Part shown: one piece after another, positions 9,201 through 16,764 of the stretch
How the letters are laid out: the number at the start of each line of letters is the position of its first letter
Position numbering within the stretch: the first letter of the stretch is position 1
DNA from: Arthrobacter sp. FW306-07-I
GTDB lineage: Bacteria > Actinomycetota > Actinomycetes > Actinomycetales > Micrococcaceae
Reading direction: 5' to 3'
DNA length: 64,000 nt
Assembly (NCBI RefSeq): GCF_021800405.1
Contig: NZ_CP084550.1
Span: 868,001-932,000, forward strand
Made by a program: the position numbers and the translations under genes
Notes under the pieces: generated by a model
The model's database searches: none
Seen by the model: the letters and a program-made list of their open reading frames with translations, nothing else
Told to the model about the DNA's origin: nothing

Positions 9201-9316
9201 CAACGGACCTCCTGGAACGCGGCACTGAAGCTCCCGGGGTGGCACCAGGGGACAGCGGGGCGGAGCTCAAGCTGCGGCCGTTCCAGTTGGTGACATTGCG
9301 GTTTGCCCGGAAGTAG
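6284..9316 (+). CDS. Alpha-mannosidase, glycoside hydrolase family 38
   Basis: A 1010-residue protein with GH38 architecture: an N-terminal beta-sandwich-like region (1-250), the catalytic domain from about 255, and a C-terminal beta domain. HAHIDSAWLWP (about 262) provides metal ligands, and WLPDSFGYSAALPQI (about 373) contains the likely nucleophile Asp. Cytoplasmic bacterial GH38 enzymes release alpha-mannose from oligosaccharides or glycoconjugates; there is no signal peptide here. The TTG at 6284 is chosen because AGAGGA lies 9-14 bases upstream and the reading frame offers no better start. It stands alone: no mannose transporter or kinase is next to it. Confidence 0.9.
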   Translation: MHDDRRITEVRLARFVRERIAPAVYSRSVPLALSSWEVPDEPVPALDAMRQEFQPQEHGAAWGRPWGTTWLRLQGEVPDSWGGGPDTAVEVVVDLGFTTEAPGFQCEGIAWRPDGTIIKAISPRNQYIPLKLLGSGMAVDFYVEAAANPDMAQGWTFAATPLGDKATAGGAPQYRLGSIAIAELNQCVWELQQDIWTLSGLMEQLPLELPRRHEILRALEHMMDVMDPDDVAGTAGAGRQALAGVLGRPAYASAHQLVATGHAHIDSAWLWPVRETIRKCARTFSNVVALMDEDPNFVFSCSSAQQLAWIKELYPELFSRIREKVRAGQFVPVGGMWVESDTNMPGGEAMARQFVEGKGFFLAEFGVECREAWLPDSFGYSAALPQIVKAAGSSWFLTQKISWNQTNRMPHHTFNWEGIDGTRLFTHFPPVDTYNSDLSGRDLAHAERNYRDHGRGSVSLVPFGYGDGGGGPTREMLAAAARTADLEGSPKVRIGSAESFFRQAEAEYQALPVWVGEMYLELHRGTYTSQARTKKGNRRSEHLLREAELWCATAAVRGAGSYDYPAAELKRLWQLVLLQQFHDILPGSAIAWVHQDAERNYQAIETALEALIGQAAAAVLGSGDRQFLLNAAPHARDGVPALAAAEPAAPQVPAQAMPEDGGFILDNGIIRAVVDSDGLLSSLRDHGSGREAIAPGQRGNLLELHRDTPNEWDAWDIDEFYRRNVTPLVQAESVRLASEGGSAVVVVERTAGTSKLTQRITLAPGSPSLEITTTVDWQEREKLLKLGFALDVRADRSAAETQFGHVFRPTHTNTSWEAAKFEICAHRWIHVGEPGYGVAVSNSSTYGHDVGRSVRESDGGTTTTVRLSLLRAPKFPDPGADRGHHELTVSIRPGADIADAVQEGYRTNLAPRLVTGASPVEPLFTVSNPALVIEAVKLAQDGSGDVVVRLYESLGQRSAGSITANFPVRNVLATDLLERGTEAPGVAPGDSGAELKLRPFQLVTLRFARK

Positions 9317-9611
9317 CGGCCCCGGAAGGCCTTTGCGTAGGTGCGGGGATTTCAGCAGCAGGGAAGTCCTTGTACCTGCCCGAAAGCTCTAGGAGCCGAG
9401 GGCCGGTAAGCTTCCGCTAAAGAGCCGTTAAACAGGCTGAGTGGGGGCGGTCCCCAACGATCCGCCACCACTCATCCCCCCAACGTGTGTAAAGGCCCCC
9501 GGGGCGGCCGGCATTTCAGAATTTATCCCCGTTCGTAAACGCCAAGCAGCCCCGCCTTCACACATTCATGATTGTTTCACATTCTAATGATTTTGTGAAA
9601 GCCAGCGAAGG
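9317..9611. other. Gene-free gap between two convergent genes, AT-rich end
   Basis: This 295-base gap has an unusually AT-rich last third (9560-9600) for this genome. It contains two similar stretches, CACATTCATGATTGTTT (9560-9576) and CACATTCTAATGATTTT (9578-9594), and a 7-bp inverted repeat TTTCACA (9575-9581)/TGTGAAA (9594-9600). For the minus-strand gene ending at 9612 it lies downstream and could act in termination. No coding sequence is supported. Confidence 0.4.
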
Positions 9612-10349
9612 TTACGTTTCGGTAGATGTCTTTTGGCGTCCCGCTCCGCGCCCGTTGACCACGCGTGCAGCCCAGATCAAGGCCAGCCCAACGACGAAAC
9701 ACAGGATGGCCGTGTAGTTGATCACGAACTCGATCTGGCCGAGTTCGGGCGGAATCACCGGGAAGAGCAGCGTGAGGGCAACCGCTACTCCACCCAGCGC
9801 CAACAGCCCTGCGGCGATGCGGACCAGTACCGGAAGTCGGTCCTGTGCCGCGCGCACCAGAGCCGGCAGCAGCGCCAGGGCGACGTACGCCGGGTAGGCC
9901 CGGCCTGCCGCGCCGTAATACTCAACAAGCGCAAAGTTGCGGTCGTCCTTGGCAGAGATGGCCTGGAGGCCCGCCGAGGAGCCGGCGGTGTCCATGGAGA
10001 AAAACAGTGCGACCATGACCACAGAGACAACAAGCAGGACCAGCATGCCGGTCTTTCCTGTGATGTGCCGGTGGGCGCTGTCGGCGCTGAACCCCCTGGA
10101 AATGCGGATGCCCATGAAGAAGATGACGCCGAAGATCACGAACCGCAGCAGCAGGTTGGCCAGGTTGATGCCACCCAGTGCTTGGTCGATCACGAGGTAA
10201 GGGCCCTTGATGCTTAGCAGGATGGCCAGCGTCATCGACGCGAAGATGCCGAACAGAGAGCGGTTCTCGCCGCGGAGGGTGCTGGGGATGCGGGCCACCG
10301 AGACGAGGGCGCAAACCGCCAGCGTGGTCCACTGAAGCGTCTCGATCAT
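9612..10349 (-). CDS. Seven-helix membrane protein coupled to a DNA-binding protein
   Basis: A 245-residue protein with about seven hydrophobic segments, beginning MIETLQWTTLAVCALVSVAR. The ATG at 10349-10347 overlaps the stop of the upstream gene (ATGA), so the two are translationally coupled; a longer start at 10364 is possible but lacks this logic. The charged loop FSMDTAGSSAGLQAIS lies mid-protein. I do not recognise a specific family, though pairs of a helix-turn-helix protein and an integral membrane protein of this size recur in actinobacteria. A membrane-tethered sensor or a partner sequestering the regulator is possible but unproven. Confidence 0.65.
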   Translation of the reverse strand: MIETLQWTTLAVCALVSVARIPSTLRGENRSLFGIFASMTLAILLSIKGPYLVIDQALGGINLANLLLRFVIFGVIFFMGIRISRGFSADSAHRHITGKTGMLVLLVVSVVMVALFFSMDTAGSSAGLQAISAKDDRNFALVEYYGAAGRAYPAYVALALLPALVRAAQDRLPVLVRIAAGLLALGGVAVALTLLFPVIPPELGQIEFVINYTAILCFVVGLALIWAARVVNGRGAGRQKTSTET

Positions 10350-11077
10350 CCCAGGTTCTCCCATATCTTTTCTGTCTGTGCTTGGTCCTGCTCCTGCCGG
10401 CGCAGCACTTTCCCTAATGCCTGAAGCCGTTCCCCGGCCAGCGCGGTGAGCTCCCCGTCGGTGAGGCTGTCCAGGGCTGCCTGCCGCGCCCCGGGCGGCC
10501 AGCCCGCCTCCTCTTCGGTGATGATCCCCGTGGCCACCAGGCCGCCGGCCGGTCCTACCCCGGCCGCCAGTGCCGTGGCCACGGCGAGCTCAGGCGACAG
10601 CCGGTTTGCCGTCAACTGGGCAGAGTAGTTTTGCGGGGCCACCCCGGTTGAAGCCGAAACGCGGTGCCGGACCTCGCCGTCGTCAATTGCATCAACCCAG
10701 TTCTTCACCGAGGTGGGGTGCGGAGTGGGACCCAGGGCGGGGGTGGACGCTCCCCGTGCGGGCTCCATGGCCGGCCGTTCCAGGAGCGCGCGCATGAGGT
10801 CTGCGGTGGAAATCTGGCTTACCAGTTCGCTGCGCGTGGGTGGGCGCGGCGGGCCGGAAAGGACGCTGTAAGCGTCGAAACCGGCCAGCGCCGCAACAGG
10901 GTTGATGTTGTAGGCGCGGCTGACGCTGACCACGGTGCTCACGGAGACCTTGCCCCGGACCAGCTGCTGGGCGAGGGTGGTGCGCTTGATCCCCGAGACC
11001 CGGCAGACGTCAGCGGTGCTGGCATCGGGTGCGATGCTTTGCAGCCAGCGCTGGAACGCCTTGGCGGAAAGGGTCAT
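10346..11077 (-). CDS. Helix-turn-helix DNA-binding protein with unknown C-terminal region
   Basis: A 243-residue protein. Residues 5-65 look like a phage-repressor/XRE type helix-turn-helix: STADVCRVSGIKRTTLAQQL is followed by GKVSVSTVVSVSRAYNINP, consistent with helices 2-4 of the fold. The remainder is helical, with an Ala/Gly segment about 170-190 and a charged C-terminal helix (LGKVLRRQEQDQ). It is first in a two-gene unit with the 7-TM protein and diverges from the ABC-F gene, so the 270-base spacer holds promoters for both directions. Target genes are unknown. Confidence 0.65.
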   Translation of the reverse strand: MTLSAKAFQRWLQSIAPDASTADVCRVSGIKRTTLAQQLVRGKVSVSTVVSVSRAYNINPVAALAGFDAYSVLSGPPRPPTRSELVSQISTADLMRALLERPAMEPARGASTPALGPTPHPTSVKNWVDAIDDGEVRHRVSASTGVAPQNYSAQLTANRLSPELAVATALAAGVGPAGGLVATGIITEEEAGWPPGARQAALDSLTDGELTALAGERLQALGKVLRRQEQDQAQTEKIWENLG

Positions 11078-11172
11078 GGAGGACTCTCTGCAGAATGGGT
11101 GGTCTGGACGATTTTACCGTGCCGCCCCGGGCAAACGTCCTGCTGGCATCGCCAGGCGCCGTATGGCCGATT

Positions 11173-11200
11173 TTGCCCCGAGTCCGGATTCGTCTATAGT
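11173..11200 (+). promoter_or_regulatory. Promoter of the ABC-F gene
   Basis: TTGCCC (11173-11178) and TATAGT (11195-11200) are separated by 16 bases, a good sigma-A type promoter. Initiation would fall about 11206-11208, immediately before the hairpin described next and about 140 bases before the chosen start codon. Confidence 0.6.
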
Positions 11201-11211
11201 TGATGGTCGAG

Positions 11212-11257
11212 CCCGTTGGTCCGTACACCCCCCAAGTCCGGACCAGCGGGTTCTTCT
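11212..11257 (+). terminator. Attenuator-like intrinsic terminator in the ABC-F leader
   Basis: CCCGTTGGTCCG (11212-11223) pairs with CGGACCAGCGGG (11239-11250), giving 12 pairs with one G-U, a 15-base loop and a following TTCTTCT tract. It lies between the promoter and the ABC-F start, in the right place to end transcription early. Antibiotic-resistance ABC-F genes are often controlled by leader attenuation, so regulated read-through is a reasonable inference. Confidence 0.6.
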
Positions 11258-11349
11258 ATGTCCAGCAGCCCCAGCGGTGCCGCGGCCCTGTTTTCGCCGC
11301 CTCTGCCGGCCGTCAATGGCTGTCCGGGCAGCGGCGAAAGGACGAATCG

Positions 11350-13011
11350 ATGACTGCAACCCTTGTTGCCAAGGATGTCTCGGGAGGCCATGGGCACCGC
11401 GTGCTCTTTTCCGGGCTCTCGCTGACGGTGGCCCCCGGCGACGTGGTAGGTGTGGTGGGCGCGAACGGTGCTGGAAAATCGACGCTGCTGCGCCTCCTTG
11501 CGGGAGTCGACCAGCCACAGGATGGTTCCGTGAGCCTTGCCCCCTCTGATGCGTTTGTTGGCTGGCTTCCACAGGAACATGAGCGGATCCCCGGCGAAAC
11601 GGTGGCCGCCTACATCGCCCGCCGGACAGGCTGCTCCGAAGCGACCGTAGAGATGGAATCCACGGCGGAAGCTTTGGGCTCAGGCGCTCCGGGAGCGGAT
11701 GATGCCTATTCCCGTGCCTTTGACCGGTGGATGGCCTCCGGGGCCGCGGATTTGGACGACCGCATCCCGGCGGTGCTTGCGGACCTGGGCCTGGATGCCG
11801 GCGCCGATGCGCTGATGACGGGCCTTTCCGGCGGGCAGGCGGCACGCGTGGCCCTGGCCGCCCTCCTGTTGAGCCGTTTCGATGTGGTGCTGCTGGACGA
11901 GCCCACCAACGACCTTGACCTCGCCGGCCTGGCCACCCTGGAAAACTTCGTCACTGGGCTGCGCGGGGGCGTGGTGCTGGTCAGCCATGACCGCGAGTTC
12001 CTGGCCCGCTGCGTCACCCGCGTGGTGGAGCTGGACCTGGCGCAAAATACCGTGGCAGTTTACGACGGCGGCTACGACGCCTTCCTTGAGGAACGCGCGG
12101 TGACGCGGCGGCACGCCCGCGAGAAGTACGAGGAGTTTGCCTCCACTAAGGCCGACCTGGTGTCCCGTGCACGCACGCAGCGCGAGTGGAGCTCGCAGGG
12201 CGTCCGGAACGCGATGAAGAAGAACCCGGACAACGACAAGATCCGGCGCGCTGCCAGTACCGAGTCGTCGGAGAAGCAGGCACAGAAGGTCCGGCAGATG
12301 GAGTCGCGCATCGCGCGCCTGGACGTGGTGGAGGAGCCCCGGAAGGAATGGCAGCTGCAGTTCAGCATCGGCCAGGCACCCCGGTCCAGCGCCGTCGTCG
12401 CCACCCTCCGCAATGCAGTGGCACGCCAAGGTGATTTCACGCTGGGCCCGGTCAACCTTCAGCTCAACGGCGGGGAGCGCGTGGGCATCACTGGTCCCAA
12501 CGGGGCCGGCAAGTCAACCCTCCTGCGCCTCCTGCTGGGAACTCAGGCACCGGACGACGGCGACGCCTCCATGGGTGCCTCCGTCGCCGTCGGCGAAATT
12601 GACCAGGCCCGCGGACTCCTTGACGGCCGGCTGCCGCTGGGGGACGCTGTCGAAGCGGTCCTGGCCGACTGGACGGGCGCCGATGTCCGCACGCTCCTGG
12701 CCAAGTTCGGCCTCAAGGCGGACCACACCGCGCGGAGCGTCGATTCCCTGTCGCCGGGGGAGCGGACGCGGGCAGCACTGGCGCTGCTGCAGGCGCGCGG
12801 CGTGAACTTGCTGGTGCTGGACGAACCCACAAACCACCTTGACCTGCCCGCCATCGAGCAGCTGGAAGAGGCCCTTGAAAGCTACGACGGAGCGCTGCTG
12901 CTGGTCACCCACGACCGCCGGCTGCTCGAAAATGTACGACTCGACTACCGGTGGCACCTGGACAACGGCACGGTCCAGGAGCTCCACCACACTGCAAGCC
13001 AGGAGAAATAA
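11350..13011 (+). CDS. ABC-F family ATPase (ribosome-associated type)
   Basis: A 553-residue protein with two ABC nucleotide-binding domains and no membrane segment, the ABC-F layout. Domain 1 has GANGAGKST (about 38), LSGGQAARV (about 160) and DEPTNDLD (about 183). A basic linker (about 255-340) includes RNAMKKNPDNDK. Domain 2 has GPNGAGKST, LSPGERTRAAL and DEPTNHLD. ABC-F proteins act on the ribosome, several giving resistance to ribosome-targeting antibiotics. The ATG at 11350 has GAAAGGA about 7 bases upstream; the frame stays open to 11200 but lacks such a site there. It is followed 2 bases later by an ABC exporter gene. Confidence 0.88.
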   Translation: MTATLVAKDVSGGHGHRVLFSGLSLTVAPGDVVGVVGANGAGKSTLLRLLAGVDQPQDGSVSLAPSDAFVGWLPQEHERIPGETVAAYIARRTGCSEATVEMESTAEALGSGAPGADDAYSRAFDRWMASGAADLDDRIPAVLADLGLDAGADALMTGLSGGQAARVALAALLLSRFDVVLLDEPTNDLDLAGLATLENFVTGLRGGVVLVSHDREFLARCVTRVVELDLAQNTVAVYDGGYDAFLEERAVTRRHAREKYEEFASTKADLVSRARTQREWSSQGVRNAMKKNPDNDKIRRAASTESSEKQAQKVRQMESRIARLDVVEEPRKEWQLQFSIGQAPRSSAVVATLRNAVARQGDFTLGPVNLQLNGGERVGITGPNGAGKSTLLRLLLGTQAPDDGDASMGASVAVGEIDQARGLLDGRLPLGDAVEAVLADWTGADVRTLLAKFGLKADHTARSVDSLSPGERTRAALALLQARGVNLLVLDEPTNHLDLPAIEQLEEALESYDGALLLVTHDRRLLENVRLDYRWHLDNGTVQELHHTASQEK

Positions 13012-13013
13012 CC

Positions 13014-14927
13014 ATGAGCATGGACCGCGTGGCCTGGAGCTCGCTCTACAACATCAGCACCGCCAAAAGCGGCTCCAAGCCGTTCTCCAAGGAAACCCTG
13101 AAGCGGGTGCTGGCCTTCGCCGCTCCCCACAAGGGCAAGCTCATCGCCTTCGTGCTCTCCTCCATCGCTGCGGCCTTCCTGGCGGTGGCCACCCCGGTGC
13201 TCGCCGGCCAGGTGGTTGACGCCATCATCGCCAAGACCGATGCCGGTACCGTGATCTGGCTGGCGGTGCTGATCGCCATCGTGGCCGTGGCCGAAGCGGG
13301 CGTGGGGCTGCTGACCCGCTGGCTGTCCTCGACCATTGGCGAAGGCGTCATCGTGGACCTGCGCACCCGGGTCTTCGACCACGTGCAGCGCATGCCCATC
13401 GCCTTCTTCACCCGCACCCGGACTGGAGCACTGGTCAGCCGCCTCAACAACGACGTCATCGGGGCGCAGTCGGCATTCGCCGGAACCCTCTCCGGCGTCG
13501 TGAGCAATTCCGTGGCGTTGATTCTGACCCTGGTGGTGATGCTCAACAAGTCCTGGCTGGTCACCGTGCTCGCCATGGTCCTGCTGCCGATCTTCCTGAT
13601 CCCGGCCCGGCGCATGGGCTCCAAACTGGCGGACCTGCGCCGCGAAGCCGCTGCGCACAACGCCGCCATGGGCACCCAGATGACAGAGCGGTTCTCCGCG
13701 CCCGGCGCTACTCTGGTCAAGCTGTTCGGCCGCCCGGACGAGGAATCCCGGGAGTTCGCTGCCCGCGCGGGCCGCGTCCGCGACATCGGCGTGCGCATGG
13801 CAATGCTGCAGTTCACGTTCGTCACGGCCCTGACCCTGGTGTCCGCGCTCGCCTTGGCGCTGGTCTATGGCCTGGGCGGCTGGCTCGCGCTGGGCGGGCA
13901 GCTCGCACCCGGGGACGTGGTGGTCCTGGCGCTGCTGCTGACCCGCCTTTATGCCCCGCTCACGGCGCTGTCCAACGCACGCGTGGAAGTCATGAGTGCG
14001 CTGGTCAGCTTTGAACGGGTCTTTGAGATCCTGGACCTGAAACCGCTTATCCAGCAGAAGCGGGACGCCGTGCCGGTTCCTGCCGGGCCCGTGTCCGTGG
14101 AGTTCGACAACGTCCGGTTCGCCTACCCCTCGGCGGACAAGGTCTCCCTTGCCTCGCTGGAGGAGGTCTCCACCCTCGACACCCGTGGCGGCGAGGAAGT
14201 GCTGCACGGCGTCAGCTTCCGGGTGGAACCGGGACAGACAGTGGCCCTGGTGGGCTCCTCGGGTGCAGGCAAGTCCACCATTGCCCAGCTTCTGTCACGG
14301 CTTTACGACGTCGACTCGGGCGCCGTGCGTCTTGGCGGCACCGTGCCCGGGACCGGGCTGGACGTCCGGGACGCCACCTTCGATTCGCTGCGGGACACGC
14401 TGGGCATGGTCACCCAGGACGGCCACTTGTTCCACGAGACCATCGCCTCCAACCTCCGTCTGGCACGGCCCGACGCCACCGATGAGGACATGTGGGACGT
14501 CCTGCGGCAGGCCCGGCTGGAGACCATGATCAGGTCCCTGCCGGACGGGCTGGAAACTGTGGTGGGGGAGCGCGGCTACCGGCTTTCCGGCGGTGAACGC
14601 CAGCGGCTGACCATCGCACGGCTCCTGATCGCCCAGCCCCGTGTCGTCATCCTCGATGAGGCCACCGCGGCACTGGACTCCACGAACGAAGCCGCCGTGC
14701 AGGCGGCCCTGGGCGCGGCACTTGAAGGACGGACCGCCGTCGTGATTGCACACCGGCTCTCCACGGTCCGCGCGGCCGACGCCATCCTGGTGGTGGAGGG
14801 CGGCCAAATCGTGGAACGCGGTACCCATACGGAACTGTTGGCAGCCGGCGGCCGCTACGCGGAGCTGTACCGAACCCAGTTTGCCGAGGCCACCGCTGTG
14901 GCGGAAGAGGCTGTCCCGGAGTTCTAG
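13014..14927 (+). CDS. ABC exporter, fused permease and ATPase
   Basis: A 637-residue half-transporter. Six transmembrane helices span about residues 40-330, followed by an ATPase domain with Walker A GSSGAGKST (about 418), the Q-loop GMVTQDGHLF, the signature LSGGERQRL (about 525), Walker B VVILDEATAALDS and the H-loop AHRLSTVR. It most resembles the MsbA/LmrA multidrug group and would work as a dimer in the membrane. The ATG at 13014 follows AGGAGA and sits 2 bases after the ABC-F stop, so both are one operon; an ABC-F plus exporter pair suggests protection against a translation inhibitor. Confidence 0.88.
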   Translation: MSMDRVAWSSLYNISTAKSGSKPFSKETLKRVLAFAAPHKGKLIAFVLSSIAAAFLAVATPVLAGQVVDAIIAKTDAGTVIWLAVLIAIVAVAEAGVGLLTRWLSSTIGEGVIVDLRTRVFDHVQRMPIAFFTRTRTGALVSRLNNDVIGAQSAFAGTLSGVVSNSVALILTLVVMLNKSWLVTVLAMVLLPIFLIPARRMGSKLADLRREAAAHNAAMGTQMTERFSAPGATLVKLFGRPDEESREFAARAGRVRDIGVRMAMLQFTFVTALTLVSALALALVYGLGGWLALGGQLAPGDVVVLALLLTRLYAPLTALSNARVEVMSALVSFERVFEILDLKPLIQQKRDAVPVPAGPVSVEFDNVRFAYPSADKVSLASLEEVSTLDTRGGEEVLHGVSFRVEPGQTVALVGSSGAGKSTIAQLLSRLYDVDSGAVRLGGTVPGTGLDVRDATFDSLRDTLGMVTQDGHLFHETIASNLRLARPDATDEDMWDVLRQARLETMIRSLPDGLETVVGERGYRLSGGERQRLTIARLLIAQPRVVILDEATAALDSTNEAAVQAALGAALEGRTAVVIAHRLSTVRAADAILVVEGGQIVERGTHTELLAAGGRYAELYRTQFAEATAVAEEAVPEF

Positions 14928-14943
14928 GCCTGTGGCGGCCCTG

Positions 14944-15363
14944 TTAGACGGCCCTCGACGCCAGCAGGGGCAGGATGTGGTCCGTCAGCAGCGGCGCCAG
15001 GTCCTGCGGGAAGTCCGAGCCCTCGGCGGGTCCGGTGATGTCCAGCCAGCGGATTTCCGCGATTTCGGCAGCGGGGGTGGCCTGCCAGGTGCCCGGGGCC
15101 AGGAACACGGTGGCTTCGATGTCCGTGGCGGCCTCGTTCGCGGCGTCGGCGAGCCAGACCCCCATGAGCTCAAGTTCCTGCGGGTGCAGGACGATTCCCA
15201 CTTCTTCGGCGAGCTCGCGGGCGGCGGCCTGGACGGCAGTTTCACCTGGTTCCGGTTTGCCGCCGGGGTGCATGAACATGGCCGTTCCCCGTTTCCGTAC
15301 GGTCAGGAGCCGTCCGGCGTCGTCGAAGACACAAACGGCGGACACCACGATCCGGTCTCTCAC
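14944..15363 (-). CDS. NUDIX hydrolase
   Basis: A 139-residue protein with a full Nudix box about residues 35-57, starting at GGKPEPGET and ending in RELAEEVGI (GX5EX7REUXEEXGU pattern). Such enzymes cleave nucleoside diphosphates linked to another group; the substrate (oxidised nucleotides, NDP-sugars or others) cannot be read from this sequence. The start is GTG at 15363, overlapping the stop of the upstream DUF6314 gene (GTGA), so the two are translationally coupled. The gene converges with the ABC exporter, leaving only 16 bases between stops. Confidence 0.88.
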   Translation of the reverse strand: MRDRIVVSAVCVFDDAGRLLTVRKRGTAMFMHPGGKPEPGETAVQAAARELAEEVGIVLHPQELELMGVWLADAANEAATDIEATVFLAPGTWQATPAAEIAEIRWLDITGPAEGSDFPQDLAPLLTDHILPLLASRAV

Positions 15364-15836
15364 CCGGGGAGCCTTTCCAGGTGGGAGACCAGCAGCAGGT
15401 CCTTGCGTGGGCCCGTGACGTCCCAGCTGTAGCTGAACCCGTCGGGGCCCTGGCGGGTGTAGGACACCCGGTAGGTGTCAGGATCGCACCAGTGCGAGTC
15501 CAGGCTGGCGTCAGGGGTGAAGCTCATGCGATGGAACGGCCTGCCGTCGGGGAAGAACACGTCCAGCGCGTCCGCCTGGGCTCCGGGCCTCAGGACGTAC
15601 GCCCGCGAGGCGGGGCCGGTGAAAGCAGGCCAGCGCATGGTGCCTTCCTCATGAAGGTCCAGGCCGCCGTCGTCCGTTGGCGTGAAAAGGACGACGCCGG
15701 AAAAGGTTCCGCGGGTGCCGTCCGACCTGTCCAGCAGGTCCCGTTCCACTTGCCAGCGGCCTGGCAGCCCATACTGCGTTTGTTGGCTGCCCAGGAGGTA
15801 GGCGCGGAGGCTGGGCTCCGGGGAAGGAGAGTTCAA
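15360..15836 (-). CDS. DUF6314 family protein
   Basis: A 158-residue protein with the sequence style of DUF6314: YLLG near the start, GRWQVERDLLDRSDGTRGTF split over about residues 26-45, then alternating beta-like segments such as GTMRWPAF and FHRMSFTPD, and a final YSWDVTGPRKDLLLVSHL-like end. It is probably a small beta-barrel protein; function unknown. The only start codon in a suitable place is TTG at 15836, one base after the 3' end of the tRNA-Arg gene on the same strand, with no room for a ribosome-binding site. See findings. Confidence 0.65.
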   Translation of the reverse strand: MNSPSPEPSLRAYLLGSQQTQYGLPGRWQVERDLLDRSDGTRGTFSGVVLFTPTDDGGLDLHEEGTMRWPAFTGPASRAYVLRPGAQADALDVFFPDGRPFHRMSFTPDASLDSHWCDPDTYRVSYTRQGPDGFSYSWDVTGPRKDLLLVSHLERLPG

Positions 15837-15837
15837 G

Positions 15838-15910
15838 TGCCCTCGATTGGAATCGAACCAACGACACCGGCTTTAGGAGAGCCGTGCTCTATCCACTGAG
15901 CTACGAGGGC
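15838..15910 (-). tRNA. tRNA-Arg (anticodon CCU)
   Basis: Read on the minus strand, the 7-bp acceptor stem GCCCTCG/CGAGGGC encloses a D arm (GCTC/GAGC), an anticodon arm CGGCT-CTCCTAA-AGCCG with anticodon CCT, a 5-base variable region and a T arm GTTGG-TTCGATT-CCAAT. The discriminator base is A (15838) and CCA is not encoded. All stems pair perfectly. It decodes AGG arginine codons. Confidence 0.97.
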
Positions 15911-15993
15911 GCGCATCCGGTGATTCGGCAGGGCCGGTCCGTCCGGACACGGTTACAAGCATACAAGGTGCGGGGGCGTACTACGCTCAAGGC

Positions 15994-16764
15994 ATGAGTC
16001 CAGCCCCAACTGCCGCTCCTGCCGTTGCATTCATCCCGAACGTTGCGTCCACCCGGCATTACATCGGGGCATGGGCTGTTTTGAGCGTCCTGCAATATTT
16101 CCTTGCGGAGGCAGTGGTGGCTGTGGCCTGGGCAGGGCCCCGTCCGTACGATCTGCGGACCGGGTACATCAGCGACCTGGGCGCGCTCCACTGCGGCATC
16201 TATTCCGGCCGGGATGTCTGCTCGCCCTTGAACTGGCTGATGAACGGCTCGTTCGTGCTCCAGGGCCTCGGGCTGTTGCTCGGGGCGGTGCTGCTGACCT
16301 CGGGGCTGCTGCGCGTGGCGGCCCGGCCCGGTACCGGGGTGGACTGGCGCCGCCGGAAGCCATGGCTTGCAGCGGCGGCGGTCCGACTGCTCACCGGAGC
16401 CGCCGGGGCCGGAACGGTGCTGGTGGGGCTGGTCCCTGAGGACGCGGGCTCGCCGTGGCACTACACCGGCGCCATCGTCTATTTCATAACCGGCGGAGCC
16501 GCCCTGCTGGTGCTGGGAATCCTCTGGCTGGGTAAGACCCCGATGGCATGGTTCCTCGTGGTGTGCGGCTGCGTCTCACTGGCGGCCACAGCAACCGGAG
16601 GCCTCACGCACATGGACGTGCCCGAACCTGGAACGCTGGAGCGGCTCATGGGTTATCCGGTAACCGTGGGCATGGCCGCCGCAGGGTTGGTCATCGCGCA
16701 GCGCGTGCACCGGCACCGGAAGGAACGACGGGAGGCGGCGGCCGCAAAGACGGCTGCTGTTTAG
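15994..16764 (+). CDS. DUF998 family integral membrane protein
   Basis: A 256-residue protein with about six hydrophobic helices. The first loop has the DUF998 pattern YISDLGALHCG followed by SPLNWLMNGSFVLQG. Family function is not established. The ATG at 15994 is preceded by TACGCT (15982-15987) exactly six bases upstream with no ribosome-binding site, so a leaderless transcript is plausible. A Glu/Arg/Lys-rich cytoplasmic tail closes the protein. The gene converges with and overlaps the next gene by 4 bases. Confidence 0.7.
   Translation: MSPAPTAAPAVAFIPNVASTRHYIGAWAVLSVLQYFLAEAVVAVAWAGPRPYDLRTGYISDLGALHCGIYSGRDVCSPLNWLMNGSFVLQGLGLLLGAVLLTSGLLRVAARPGTGVDWRRRKPWLAAAAVRLLTGAAGAGTVLVGLVPEDAGSPWHYTGAIVYFITGGAALLVLGILWLGKTPMAWFLVVCGCVSLAATATGGLTHMDVPEPGTLERLMGYPVTVGMAAAGLVIAQRVHRHRKERREAAAAKTAAV

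Noticed and set aside
11200..11349. N-terminal extension of the ABC-F protein from the TTG at 11200
   Set aside because: No homology in the first 50 residues, no ribosome-binding site, and it would lie across a terminator-like hairpin. The ATG at 11350 has a good site.
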